Assembly (NCBI GenBank): GCA_949293245.1
Contig: CASFCS010000003.1
Span: 21,890-85,889 of the forward strand
Direction of reading: 5' to 3'
DNA from: an uncultured bacterium
GTDB lineage: Bacteria; Bacillota; Clostridia; Oscillospirales; Oscillospiraceae
Length of the DNA: 64,000 bases
The position numbers and the translations under genes were made by a program. The notes beneath the pieces are model-generated. The model worked only from the letters and a program-made list of their open reading frames with translations. It made no database searches and had not been told where the DNA came from. How positions within the stretch are numbered: position 1 is the first letter of the stretch; each line of letters begins with the position of its first letter. Shown here one piece after another: positions 7,067-15,273 of this stretch.

Positions 7067-8683
7067 TCACTCCCCCTGGCCGGCGGCGCCGCCGTACAGG
7101 GCGGAGGCCAGGTCGCAGGCCGGGAGCAGGTAGAGCACGCTGTCTGAGTAGGCCCGCTGGACCAGGTAGTCCTTTTTGGCCGGGTCCAGCCAGGAGAGGG
7201 AGGCGTTGAGGGTCTCCCCCTGGGTCCCCTGCCAGAGGGGGTAGCTCCGCCACCCCTCCGTCAGCTCCTCCAGAGCCATCCCCTCTCCGGCGCTCACCGC
7301 CGCCAAAAACTGCTCCTCCATCTGCCGGAGCATCTCCAGGGGGGCCTGGCCCATCTCCTCCGGGGTGGTCTCAACGTGGTAGTAGAAGTCCCCCTCAAAG
7401 ATGGCCATCAGGCAGTACAGGTCCTCCAGGGTCACCCCCTGGGCGTCCTGGAGGGCCAGGGCCAGATTGCGGTAGTAGCACCGGGCGATCTCCAGGCAGC
7501 AGTCGGCCTTGATCTCCATACGCAGGTCGTAAAACTCGTCCTCCGTCATCCCCAGCTCCCCCTGGAGATCATCGGCGTACCCCTGGACGATCTCCATGCC
7601 CCACAGCAGCCGCAGGACCTGGGCCGTCCGGTTTTCTCCCTCGCCCCCCAGCAGGGACAAAAGCCCCGGGGTGTCCCGCCGGAGGGTGCAGTCTTCAATC
7701 GCCTGGCTATTCTCCGCCAGGGGGCTGAGGAGGGCCGCCAGGTCCAGGCTGTCCACATAGCCCACCAGATTGCTGTAGCTCATGGGGGCGTCCCCGGTCT
7801 GGTTGCAGGCCGCCTTCTCCGCGCTGCCCTCAATGAGCCAGAAGCTGCGGAAGGGGTCCAGGGCGTCCGCCCCGTCGGGCAGGCGCATGGTGCCCGTCTG
7901 CCGGTAGGCCGCCTCCCGATAGCAGGGGCAGTCGCTTTGCAGCAGGTGCCTGGCCTCGTGGTAGAGGGTGTTGCGGTAGGCGTTTTCGTTGTCCGAAGCG
8001 TACTGCCCCACGTCAATCATGGGGGGATTGACGTAGAGCACGTTGGTCTCCATCACCACCGCCGCCAGGCTCAGCCCGCTGGCCCGCACGATCTTCAGAT
8101 CCCCCAGCAGGCAGTTGAGCCGGTCCTGCTCGGCCTGGGAGAGCTTGGGCAGGTCGTATTCGATGGATTCGGAGATAAGCCGGATCACGTCCCGGATCTC
8201 CCCCTCGTCCTCGATGGGGGTGTGCATCAGGTTGCGGTCCTCGTCCTCAAAGTAGGCCGCGTTGTTCTCCTTCACCACCGACAGGAGAAGGGACTGGTGG
8301 ATGGTCCCGTCCTGAACAATGGGCTGCCGGTTCTGGTGGACGGACACGGCCTCCCGCTCCTCCATCCGCCCGGCGTACCGGGACTCCAGGTCGAAGTACT
8401 CCGGGTGGGGGTAGGAGATGTCCAGAGCGTCCAGGAAGGCCACGAACTCCTCCAGGGCCGCCCCGTCCAGGGTCACCGGCGTGCGGGAACCGGACTCCGC
8501 GGCCATGACCCGCTCCGGCAGGTCCTCCGCCAGGGCCCCGATGGTGGCGGGCTGGGCCGCCGGGGAGGCGGGGCCGGAGGGGGAGGAGGCCGACGGCTTG
8601 GGAACCGACGCCCCGGGGGAACCGCAGGCCGCCAGACTGACCGCCGTGGCCAAAGCCAAAATCATACACAGTGCCCGTTTCAT
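7067..8683 (-). CDS. Lipoprotein with HExxH metallopeptidase-like motif
   Basis: This 538-residue protein starts at ATG 8683 with AAGGGAGAAG upstream. A signal peptide ends in the lipobox LAAC near residue 19, followed by a Ser/Pro-rich linker. The sequence YHEARHLL near base 7960 is an HExxH zinc-binding motif, and a downstream EGSAEKAA could give the third, glutamate ligand of a gluzincin-type peptidase. I do not recognise a named family. It lies just after the DUF885 lipoprotein gene, 56 bases away and on the same strand. The inference is a surface zinc peptidase; activity is unproven. Confidence 0.6.
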   Translation of the reverse strand: MKRALCMILALATAVSLAACGSPGASVPKPSASSPSGPASPAAQPATIGALAEDLPERVMAAESGSRTPVTLDGAALEEFVAFLDALDISYPHPEYFDLESRYAGRMEEREAVSVHQNRQPIVQDGTIHQSLLLSVVKENNAAYFEDEDRNLMHTPIEDEGEIRDVIRLISESIEYDLPKLSQAEQDRLNCLLGDLKIVRASGLSLAAVVMETNVLYVNPPMIDVGQYASDNENAYRNTLYHEARHLLQSDCPCYREAAYRQTGTMRLPDGADALDPFRSFWLIEGSAEKAACNQTGDAPMSYSNLVGYVDSLDLAALLSPLAENSQAIEDCTLRRDTPGLLSLLGGEGENRTAQVLRLLWGMEIVQGYADDLQGELGMTEDEFYDLRMEIKADCCLEIARCYYRNLALALQDAQGVTLEDLYCLMAIFEGDFYYHVETTPEEMGQAPLEMLRQMEEQFLAAVSAGEGMALEELTEGWRSYPLWQGTQGETLNASLSWLDPAKKDYLVQRAYSDSVLYLLPACDLASALYGGAAGQGE

Positions 8684-8739
8684 GCAGCATCTTCTCCCTT
8701 TTGCGGGGGATCTCCCCGCTGTTTTTTCTATGCCTGCCG

Positions 8740-10545
8740 TCACATGGCGCTGACCACCCAGGCGGCCATGCGCTGCTCCAGCACGTCAAAGGACACCGCG
8801 CCCCCGTCCAGCAGGGCCCGGTGGAACTCCACCACGTCAAAGTTATCCCCCAGCATACCCTCCGCCTCCTGGCGCAGGTTGTGGAATTCCATGTACCCCG
8901 CGTAGTAGGCCAGGTAGGTGGCGGGGGACTCACACAGCACGTCGTACAGGGCGTTGGGGTCCAGCAGGCCGTACTCGTCGCACCACTCGGTGAGCTCCGC
9001 CATGTCCCACCCCAGGTAGTGGATGCCAATGTCTGCCGAGGCCACCAGAGAGTTGACCAGGACGGTGTAGCTGCGCTGGAGGGCCACCACGTTCTCGTCC
9101 AGGTCCAGGTACTCCAGGGCCTCCAGCTGGGCGTAGGTGGCGTACCCCTCGGTATAACCCGGGAAATCCAGCAGCACCACCCGGCTCAGGTCCCCGTCCA
9201 AGGCGGCGTAGGTGTAGGCCGTCTGGTACAGGTGGCCGGGCATCCCCTCGTGGGCCACGGTGCACCAGGTGTCCAGGGAGGACCGGTCCAGGCTGCCGTC
9301 AGCGCTGTTGACCATAATGTTCCAGGGGTGGGTGGAGTCCACCGGCGGGATGGAGAAGTAGGCCGCCACGCTGTCCGCGGCGATCTCCGGGTCGATGACC
9401 CCCACGGTGTACTCCGGCAGGTCCACCGCCGGGAAGGTGGTGAAGGTGAACTCCTCCAGATCCGCCAGCATGGCCGCAAAGTCGTCATAGCCCGAGGAGA
9501 TCTCCCCGTTTTCCCAGGCCACCGCCAGGTCGTAATCCGCCTGGATGGCGGTGTACATCTCGGTCAGGGCCTCCGCCGCCAGGTCCTCCAGCTCCCTCTG
9601 GAGCTCCTCGGGGGTTTTGGAGGAGCCGGTGTACTGCCGCACCAGGGCGGCGTAATACTCGCTGCCCCCCTCCAGCTGGGCCAGGGAGCCGGTGTGGACC
9701 TCCCCCTGGGCCAGCTCCACCATGGCGTCCGCCATGGCCTGGTACGCCGCCAGGAAGGAGCTGACGAACAGCTCCTCCGCCTCCTGCTGGTACCGGGCGG
9801 TGGTCTCCCCGTCCAGCCCCAGGTCGGCCAGATGCTCCTTGATGTCCGCCAGCACCGAGCTGCCGGTGCCCTGGTCCACCATGTTGCGGCAATATTCCTC
9901 CACCTGGGCGCAGTCGGCGGAGAAGATCCCCCGGCGCTGCTGCTCCCGGCTGTACTCCAGAAGGCGCTGGGTGGAGGGCTCCACGTCGGCCAGCAGGTCC
10001 AGGAAGGCCTCCACGTCCTCCTCGCTGTAGAACACATAGTCCCCGAACAGGGTGGGCAGGGACACGTGCCAGCCGGAGTAGGTGTCGAAATTGTTCCCCA
10101 GCCACCGGAGCTCCGGGCTGTACAGGGCCTGCTGGGTCTCCAGATCGAAGAGGAGCATGTCGTAGAGCTCCTGCTGGTCCGCCGTGAGGAGGTCCCGGTC
10201 CAGCTCCCGGAGGGAGGCCTCCCGGTCCTCCAGAGTGTCCAGATAGCTGTCAAAGCTCTCCTCCGTCAGGTCCGACAGGAGGGTGCGGTCCGTCCGGGCC
10301 AGGCTTACGCCGTAGTCCGCCGGCCGCTCCAGGTAGATGTGGGTGGTGAGGTAGTCCCCCTGAAGGGTGTCCAGGGTGAGCTGGTCCACCAGGGACTGGA
10401 AGGCCGCCTGCTGCTCTTCGGCACTCTTGCCGGTGCGGAACTGGATGGGGTCCTCCGCCAGCAGGCCGCAGGCGGACAGGGTAAGCCCCAGGGCGAGGGC
10501 GCACACCAGGGCGGTGAGCTGCCGGGACAGGGCACGGAACTTCAT
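8740..10545 (-). CDS. DUF885 family lipoprotein (putative metallo-carboxypeptidase-like)
   Basis: This 601-residue protein starts at ATG 10545, with AAAGGAG 10 bases upstream. The signal peptide ends in the lipobox LSAC near residue 26. The motif VAHEGMPGHLYQ near base 9250 is the HEGxPGH signature of DUF885 proteins, which look like zinc peptidases. The C-terminal third has the usual YxGWDMAEL-type region. It shares strand and likely transcript with the HExxH lipoprotein, suggesting a pair of surface peptidases. Substrate is unknown. Confidence 0.8.
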   Translation of the reverse strand: MKFRALSRQLTALVCALALGLTLSACGLLAEDPIQFRTGKSAEEQQAAFQSLVDQLTLDTLQGDYLTTHIYLERPADYGVSLARTDRTLLSDLTEESFDSYLDTLEDREASLRELDRDLLTADQQELYDMLLFDLETQQALYSPELRWLGNNFDTYSGWHVSLPTLFGDYVFYSEEDVEAFLDLLADVEPSTQRLLEYSREQQRRGIFSADCAQVEEYCRNMVDQGTGSSVLADIKEHLADLGLDGETTARYQQEAEELFVSSFLAAYQAMADAMVELAQGEVHTGSLAQLEGGSEYYAALVRQYTGSSKTPEELQRELEDLAAEALTEMYTAIQADYDLAVAWENGEISSGYDDFAAMLADLEEFTFTTFPAVDLPEYTVGVIDPEIAADSVAAYFSIPPVDSTHPWNIMVNSADGSLDRSSLDTWCTVAHEGMPGHLYQTAYTYAALDGDLSRVVLLDFPGYTEGYATYAQLEALEYLDLDENVVALQRSYTVLVNSLVASADIGIHYLGWDMAELTEWCDEYGLLDPNALYDVLCESPATYLAYYAGYMEFHNLRQEAEGMLGDNFDVVEFHRALLDGGAVSFDVLEQRMAAWVVSAM

Positions 10546-10637
10546 AGGGGGCGGCTCCTTTCTCAAAAGGGATGGCCCGGGGGCCTTTTTTCACATTATG
10601 ACATATCCGGGGAAATAAGTCCAGAGAGGCGGGGGAG

Positions 10638-10666
10638 GTGACACAGGGGGGAAAATGGTGTATAAT
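10638..10666 (+). promoter_or_regulatory. Promoter of rhomboid gene
   Basis: GTGACA at 10638-10643 and TATAAT at 10661-10666 are 17 bases apart, 63 bases before the start codon. Confidence 0.7.
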
Positions 10667-10728
10667 ATGCCCCATCCATGGCCCCGGCACCTCCGGGGCG
10701 ACTCTCCCGGAGAAGGAGCCGATCTCTC

Positions 10729-11310
10729 GTGAAAAACCGCAGCCTCACCATTCAATTCAACGCCCCGGTGGTGCTCACCTTCGCCCTGCTGTCCCTGGCG
10801 GCCCTGGCCCTGGGACCCCTCACCGGCGGGTGGACCACCTCCCACCTCTTTTCCGTCTACCGCTCCTCCTGGACCGACCCCCTCACCTATGTGCGGCTGT
10901 TTGGCCACGTGCTGGGCCACCAGGACCTGAGCCACTACATCTCCAACATGGTGCTCATCCTGGTGGTGGGCCCGCCCCTGGAGGAGAAGTACGGCGGGCG
11001 CACCCTGCTGCTGGCCATCGCCGTGACCGCGGCGGTGTCCGGCCTGGTCCACTGCATGGTGTCGGGGAACACCGCCCTGCTGGGGGCCAGCGGGGTGGCC
11101 TTCATGCTCATCATGCTCTCCTCCCTGTCGGGGATGCGGGGAGGCGCCGTGCCCCTGACCATGATCCTGGTGGCGGTGCTCTACCTGGGCAGCGAGATCT
11201 ACACCGCCCTCACCGTCCGGGACAACATCTCCCAGCTCACCCACATCGTGGGGGGGCTGTGCGGCGTGGCCCTGGGGTTCCTGCTGGCCCCCAGGGGTGG
11301 AAAACGGTAG
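10729..11310 (+). CDS. Rhomboid family intramembrane serine protease
   Basis: This 193-residue protein uses GTG at 10729, 10 bases after AGAAGGAG; an ATG at 10678 has no such site. About six membrane helices are predicted. Family motifs are GHQDLSHYISNM in helix 2, the catalytic-serine motif GASGVAFM in helix 4, and a histidine in THIVGG in helix 6 that completes the Ser-His dyad. It would cleave membrane proteins within the bilayer; no substrate is evident. A 15-bp hairpin follows the gene. Confidence 0.85.
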   Translation: MKNRSLTIQFNAPVVLTFALLSLAALALGPLTGGWTTSHLFSVYRSSWTDPLTYVRLFGHVLGHQDLSHYISNMVLILVVGPPLEEKYGGRTLLLAIAVTAAVSGLVHCMVSGNTALLGASGVAFMLIMLSSLSGMRGGAVPLTMILVAVLYLGSEIYTALTVRDNISQLTHIVGGLCGVALGFLLAPRGGKR

Positions 11311-11343
11311 TATACCACCTGGAAATTATGACCAGACTATATG

Positions 11344-11376
11344 GGGAGGGGGCGGCAGCCACTGCCGCCCCCTCCC
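11344..11376 (+). terminator. Hairpin after rhomboid gene
   Basis: Perfect 15-bp arms at 11344-11358 and 11362-11376 enclose a 3-base loop. The T run is poor, so efficiency is uncertain. Confidence 0.6.
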
Positions 11377-11444
11377 TCTCGTCCGGGGAAGGAGGCATGG
11401 CCCCGCCCCCCGGGCAATAGACTGTGTCCAGGGGAGGTGTGACC

Positions 11445-11708
11445 ATGGAAGGACCCACACGCGGATTTTCACTGTTTCAGCCCCGGCGGGGGAAGGAGAC
11501 CCCCCGGGAGGAGGAGCGCCGGGCCCTGCGGGAGGGGATGGAGCGTACCCGGACCCAGCTCCACCAGGCCTACCACCATTTCAACCAGGAGCGGGACCCG
11601 GACCTCATTGACTCCTACGTGTTTGAGATCAACGCCCTGCAAAGCCGCTATACCTATCTGGCCCGGCGGGCCAAGGCCCTGGAGCAGAACCGGGAGGAGG
11701 GCCTTTGA
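11445..11708 (+). CDS. DUF2508 family protein (YaaL-like)
   Basis: This 87-residue charged, helical protein starts at ATG 11445 after GGGGAGGTG. The central QLHQAYHHFNQERDPDLIDSY stretch matches the YaaL/DUF2508 pattern found beside bofA in Bacillus and clostridia. Its stop overlaps the start of bofA by TTGA. Molecular function is unknown in the family. Family assignment rests on length, pattern and gene order. Confidence 0.8.
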   Translation: MEGPTRGFSLFQPRRGKETPREEERRALREGMERTRTQLHQAYHHFNQERDPDLIDSYVFEINALQSRYTYLARRAKALEQNREEGL

Positions 11709-11977
11709 CCGCCCTGGTAGAGGGGGGCGCCCTGATCTGGCTGCTGGCCCCGGCGGCCCTGCTGGCGGTGTGGCTGCTGCGCCGCCCCCTGCGCTCGGCG
11801 GCGGGGGTGGCCCTCCGGGGGAGCGTGGGGCTGGTTTTGATGTGGCTGTTCAACCTGGCGGCGGGCTGGGCGGGGCTGGCCACCGGCCTGGGGGTGAACC
11901 TCTTCAACGGCCTGGTGCTGGGGGTGCTGGGACTGCCGGGCTTCGGGCTGCTGCTGCTGTGGCGCGCCCTGGTGTGA
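11705..11977 (+). CDS. bofA: Pro-sigma-K processing inhibitor BofA family protein
   Basis: This 90-residue membrane protein begins with TTG overlapping the yaaL stop. It has two to three hydrophobic segments and ends with the family signature GVNLFNGLVLGVLGLPGFGLLL (key residues N-L-x3-V-x-G-x-L-G-x-P-G). In Bacillus, BofA holds the SpoIVFB protease inactive in the forespore membrane. The yaaL-bofA order supports the call and marks the host as a spore former or its descendant. Confidence 0.85.
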   Translation: MTALVEGGALIWLLAPAALLAVWLLRRPLRSAAGVALRGSVGLVLMWLFNLAAGWAGLATGLGVNLFNGLVLGVLGLPGFGLLLLWRALV

Positions 11978-12045
11978 CCGCCCCGGCCGCCGGAAAAACA
12001 TTGTAAAAATTCAGCCCGCGATAAGAAAAGGTTCACAAAAAAGAC

Positions 12046-12127
12046 TTGAGTGCCGGGGCGGCACCGTGATAAAATGAGATTTACTTGAATGAATGAAGCC
12101 CACCCTGCCGCCTTTTGGGGCGGCAGG
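12046..12127 (+). promoter_or_regulatory. Promoter and leader hairpin of glycosidase-like gene
   Basis: TTGAGT (12046-12051) and TAAAAT (12070-12075) are spaced by 18 bases. The leader then forms a 9-bp hairpin (12104-12112 with 12119-12127). The leader is otherwise unremarkable up to the ribosome binding site at 12173. Confidence 0.5.
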
Positions 12128-12187
12128 CGTGGATGTACCGCGGCCGCGCCCCCCCTGGGAAAGGCCGCCTTTGGAAGGAAGAGACAT

Positions 12188-13273
12188 ATGGGATACGGAT
12201 ACCGCCCCTACCGGGGCAGCGGCCGCCGCAGCGGACCCCCGGCCAGCCGGGGGCGCAGCGTGCTCAAGGGGATCATTGCCCTGCTGCTGGTGCTGCTGGC
12301 CGTGGGCGTGGGGGTGCTGGTTTACTTACAGCAGTACCTGGTTTATACGGACAAGGGCGTGGTGCTGGACCTGCCCTGGGCCCAGGAGGAGCAGTCCCCC
12401 GACCCCTCCCAGGACCAGGAGGAAGAGGAGGAGCCCCAGGAGAGCCAGGTGGTGGTGGAGGACCCGGAGCCAGAGGCCGCCCAGTATCTCCACGCGGTGC
12501 AGCTCCCCCTGTCGGCTCTCACCGACTCCACCGCCGTCAGCCAGATGGAGCAGTGGGGGGGCAACGCGGTGGTGCTGGACATGAAGACCGACAGCGGCGC
12601 GTTGAGCTATGTCTCCGCGGTGCCCCTGGCGGTGTCCTGCGGCGCCTCCGGGTCGGACACGGCGGTGAATGAGGCCATCCAGGCCCTGGCCGCCCAGGAC
12701 GGGGTGTACCTGATCGCCCGGGTGTCCTGCTTTGAGGACAACACCGCCGGCATGGACCACGACCTGGCCATCCTCACCAACAGCGGCTACCGCTGGCAGG
12801 GCCCGGACGACAACCGGTGGATCAACCCCACCCATGAGGCGGTGCGGCAGTACATCGTGGATGTGTGCGTGGAGCTCGCCCAGATGGGCTTTGATGAGAT
12901 TTTGCTGGACCACGCCTCCTTCCCCCCGGAGGGCAATCTGGACTGGATCCGCAAGGGGGAGAACTATGACGCCGCCTCCTTCTCCACCATCATCGCCGGA
13001 TTTTACGACCAGGTGGAGGCCGCCCTGGAGCCCACGGGCACGGCGGTGTCCGTGGTGACCACCTCCGCCGCCCTCACCGGAACCGACGTGAACAGCGGCC
13101 AGACGGCGGCCAACCTGTTCGCCGGGAGCCGCCGGGTGTGGATCGCCCCGGCGGAGGGGGAGAGTCTGGAGACCCTCACCGCCCTGGTGCCCCAGGGCCA
13201 GGAGGGCCGCCTGGTGCTCATGACCGATGCCGCCGGTGGAGCCCAGGAGAACTGGGCCCTCATGTACCGCTGA
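12188..13273 (+). CDS. Membrane-anchored putative glycoside hydrolase (DUF4015-like)
   Basis: This 361-residue protein starts at ATG 12188 after GGAAGGA. An N-terminal basic Gly/Arg-rich tail precedes one membrane helix (about 25-45), then a very acidic linker (EEEEEPQE) and a TIM-barrel-like domain. NAVVLDMKTDSGALSY and GFDEILLDHASFP resemble the putative glycosyl hydrolase domain PF13200. The catalytic residues are not established for that family. It probably acts on cell-wall or external glycans. Confidence 0.75.
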   Translation: MGYGYRPYRGSGRRSGPPASRGRSVLKGIIALLLVLLAVGVGVLVYLQQYLVYTDKGVVLDLPWAQEEQSPDPSQDQEEEEEPQESQVVVEDPEPEAAQYLHAVQLPLSALTDSTAVSQMEQWGGNAVVLDMKTDSGALSYVSAVPLAVSCGASGSDTAVNEAIQALAAQDGVYLIARVSCFEDNTAGMDHDLAILTNSGYRWQGPDDNRWINPTHEAVRQYIVDVCVELAQMGFDEILLDHASFPPEGNLDWIRKGENYDAASFSTIIAGFYDQVEAALEPTGTAVSVVTTSAALTGTDVNSGQTAANLFAGSRRVWIAPAEGESLETLTALVPQGQEGRLVLMTDAAGGAQENWALMYR

Positions 13274-13313
13274 GAACATATCCTTGCCACATGTGACGAA
13301 AGGAGGCCTTTTT

Positions 13314-14048
13314 ATGAATGTACCTGCCAAAGCGCCCAAAAAAGTACCCCAGTATGACGGGACATTGCGAAGTCATATGATCAAGATCCCCACCTGCATC
13401 TCCGAGTGCTCCGGCATCCGGTTTTTCGGCAGGCGCATCAAATCCCTGGCCTTCACCACCGATGTGGCCATTATCCGCAACATCAACGCCGACGCCATCA
13501 TTGCCGTGTACCCCTTCACCCCCCAGCCCGCCATCACCCGGGCGGTGATGAGCGTGGCGGACATGCCTGTGTTTGCCGGGGTGGGAGGCGGCGTCACCCG
13601 GGGCCAGCGGGTGGTGGGCCTGGCAGTGGACGCGGAGAACGAGGGGGCCTTCGGCGTGGTGGTCAACGCCCCCACCTCCAACGAGGTCATCGCCCAGCTG
13701 AAGGCCCGGCTGGACATCCCCGTGGTGGTCACCGTGGTGTCCACCCACACGGATATTGCCGGGCGGCTGGCGGCGGGGACAGATGTGCTCAATGTCTCCG
13801 GCGCGGCCCGCACGCCGGAGATCATCCGGGCCATCCGAAAGGACTTCCCCGACGTGCCCATCATCGCCACGGGAGGCCCCACGGAGGAGACTATCCTGGA
13901 GACCATCCGGGCGGGGGCCAACGCCATTACATATACGCCCCCCACCAGCGGCGACCTGTTCGCCATCTCCATGAGCAAATACCGGAAAACCGAAGAAGCG
14001 CCTGAGGCGTCATTAGAAGCGCCCGAGCACCCGGGAGCAGGCGGCTAA
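13314..14048 (+). CDS. TIM-barrel protein with repeat-derived C-terminal tail
   Basis: This 244-residue protein starts at ATG 13314 with AAAGGAGG upstream. The sequence runs as alternating strands and helices: ADAIIAVYPFTP, GVVVNAPTSNEVI, VVVTVVSTHTDIA, DVLNVSGAARTPEII, IIATGGPTEETI and GANAITYTPP. That is a beta/alpha barrel with a phosphate-binding-like ATGGP turn. I cannot name the reaction. The last 20 or so residues (EEAPEASLEAPEHPGAGG) are translated from the start of the gene-end repeat, whose TAAG supplies the stop. Confidence 0.65.
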   Translation: MNVPAKAPKKVPQYDGTLRSHMIKIPTCISECSGIRFFGRRIKSLAFTTDVAIIRNINADAIIAVYPFTPQPAITRAVMSVADMPVFAGVGGGVTRGQRVVGLAVDAENEGAFGVVVNAPTSNEVIAQLKARLDIPVVVTVVSTHTDIAGRLAAGTDVLNVSGAARTPEIIRAIRKDFPDVPIIATGGPTEETILETIRAGANAITYTPPTSGDLFAISMSKYRKTEEAPEASLEAPEHPGAGG

Positions 14049-14283
14049 GACCGGAGCGAAGCAGAAACCCCAGACGGGGCAAGGCCCCGCCTGGGGTTTC
14101 TGTGCAGTCGCAGGGCTTAGACGCCGTTGCGGAGGGTGCGAGGCGTGATCAGGGAAGCGCCCGAGCCGTCGTGAGCAGCCCGGATGGACCGGAGCGGATG
14201 GGCAGAGCCCAGGGGGGCCATGGGCCGACCCGGGTCTGCCCGCAGCCGGAGGGAAGCCGGGCGTCGCGAACAGGCGAGACGTG
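13995..14283 (+). repeat. Gene-end repeat units overlapping a coding end
   Basis: A short partial copy starts at 13995 and full units start at 14016 and 14154. The unit at 14016 holds the cleanest hairpin in the window: 12-bp arms 14062-14073 and 14091-14102, then one mismatch, then a 6-bp inner stem 14075-14080 with 14084-14089 and an AAG loop. The unit at 14154 has GGGCAGA and TCTGCCC at the same place. Confidence 0.8.
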
Positions 14284-14520
14284 ACAACGTCGACGCAAGC
14301 TCCATATCCCTCCCCCTGCCCTGGCGGGCAGGTGTCGCTCATTTCACTGCGTCTCCTCCCCCCACCCGAAGCGCTGACGCTAGGCTCGGGCGGGGACCCC
14401 ATTTAGTATCGCAAGCTCCATATCCCTCCCCCTGCCCTGGCGGGCAGGTGTCGCTCATTTCACTGCGTCTCCTCCCCCCACCCGAAGCGCTGACGCTGGG
14501 CTCGGGCGGGGACCCCATTG
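14284..14520 (+). repeat. Module B repeat, two tandem copies
   Basis: Two nearly identical copies start with CGCAAGCTCCATATCCCTCC at 14294 and 14410, a period of 116 bases. Each contains GGCGGGCAGGTGTCGCTCATT and ends near GGGGACCCCATT. A third copy follows the unit at 38.7 kb. No coding signal was found. Confidence 0.8.
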
Positions 14521-14560
14521 TTTTGAGCACCCGGGAGCAGGCGGCTGAGAAGGAAGCATC

Positions 14561-14597
14561 AAAGCCCATTCGGGACACAGTCCCGGATGGGCTTTTT
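14561..14597 (+). terminator. Rho-independent terminator before ATPase operon
   Basis: The arms AAAGCCCATTCGGGAC and GTCCCGGATGGGCTTT are followed by a short T run. It comes right after a fragment of gene-end unit (14525-14550) and would block read-through from the TIM-barrel gene and repeats. Confidence 0.85.
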
Positions 14598-14872
14598 GCG
14601 TACCGGCGGCCCTGGCCTGACGGGGAAAATCGGTGCCCCAGCCTGGGCTGTCGGGGCCTGGAGAGCTTCCGATAAATACCAAAATCAAGAAAGAATTGGG
14701 CGCAACGGGGAGAGAGGAAGAAATGGTTAAAAAAATAACAAACTATTTTTGTGAATGATGCAAAAAATGTTAGCAAACCGGGAAGTTTTTTTGGAACTCC
14801 TGATGATTTGTCCTGTTTTTGTTTGATTTGGACGAAAACGCTGGAAATAGTTGTGCAACTTTTAAACAATGC

Positions 14873-14901
14873 TTGAAAAAAAGTGGCATATGAGATATGA
14901 T
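14873..14901 (+). promoter_or_regulatory. Promoter of V-type ATPase operon
   Basis: TTGAAA at 14873-14878 and TATGAT at 14896-14901 are exactly 17 bases apart in an AT-rich stretch (14690-14910), 58 bases before ntpF. Confidence 0.75.
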
Positions 14902-14958
14902 TTGAGGTAGTAACGGAGAGACCCAAGTTTTCCGGAAACCCAGAGAGAAGGTGAAAGG

Positions 14959-15273
14959 ATGGCTCTTGAGGAGATCAAAAAGGTGACCGAGACCGAGCAG
15001 GCCGCCCAGAGCCGGAAGGCCGAAGCGGCGGCGGAGGCCAAGCGCCTGGTGGCCCAGGCCCGGCGGGACGGAGAGGCCGCCCTGGCCCAGGCCCGCCAGG
15101 AGGCGGAGGCACAGGCCGCCGCCATGATGGCCCAGGCCGAGGAGGAGGCCGCCGCCCACACCGCCCAGGTGCTGGAGGAGAAGCGGGCCCAGTGCCGGGA
15201 GATGGAGGCCGCGGCGGAGAAGCGGCTGGATGAGGCCGCGGACCTGATCGTGAGAAGGGTGGTTCAGAGCTGA
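14959..15273 (+). CDS. ntpF: V-type ATP synthase subunit H/G (peripheral stalk)
   Basis: This 104-residue protein starts after GAGAGAAGGTG. Almost the whole chain is an Ala/Glu/Gln-rich coiled coil, as expected for the stalk subunit (NtpF in Enterococcus, AhaH in archaea) that pairs with subunit E to hold the catalytic head still. It is the first gene of an operon in the Enterococcus hirae ntp order. Its stop overlaps the ntpI start (TGATG). Confidence 0.85.
   Translation: MALEEIKKVTETEQAAQSRKAEAAAEAKRLVAQARRDGEAALAQARQEAEAQAAAMMAQAEEEAAAHTAQVLEEKRAQCREMEAAAEKRLDEAADLIVRRVVQS

Noticed and set aside
12100..12130. Leader hairpin as a tRNA or small RNA gene
   Set aside because: It is a single 9-bp hairpin without a cloverleaf. 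No tRNA was found anywhere in the window.
12089..12187. Upstream extension of the glycosidase-like gene to base 12089
   Set aside because: The extension lacks a ribosome binding site and runs through a leader hairpin; ATG 12188 has GGAAGGA at good distance.
14690..14910. AT-rich stretch before the ATPase operon as a riboswitch
   Set aside because: No known riboswitch core was recognised; most of it lies upstream of the predicted promoter.
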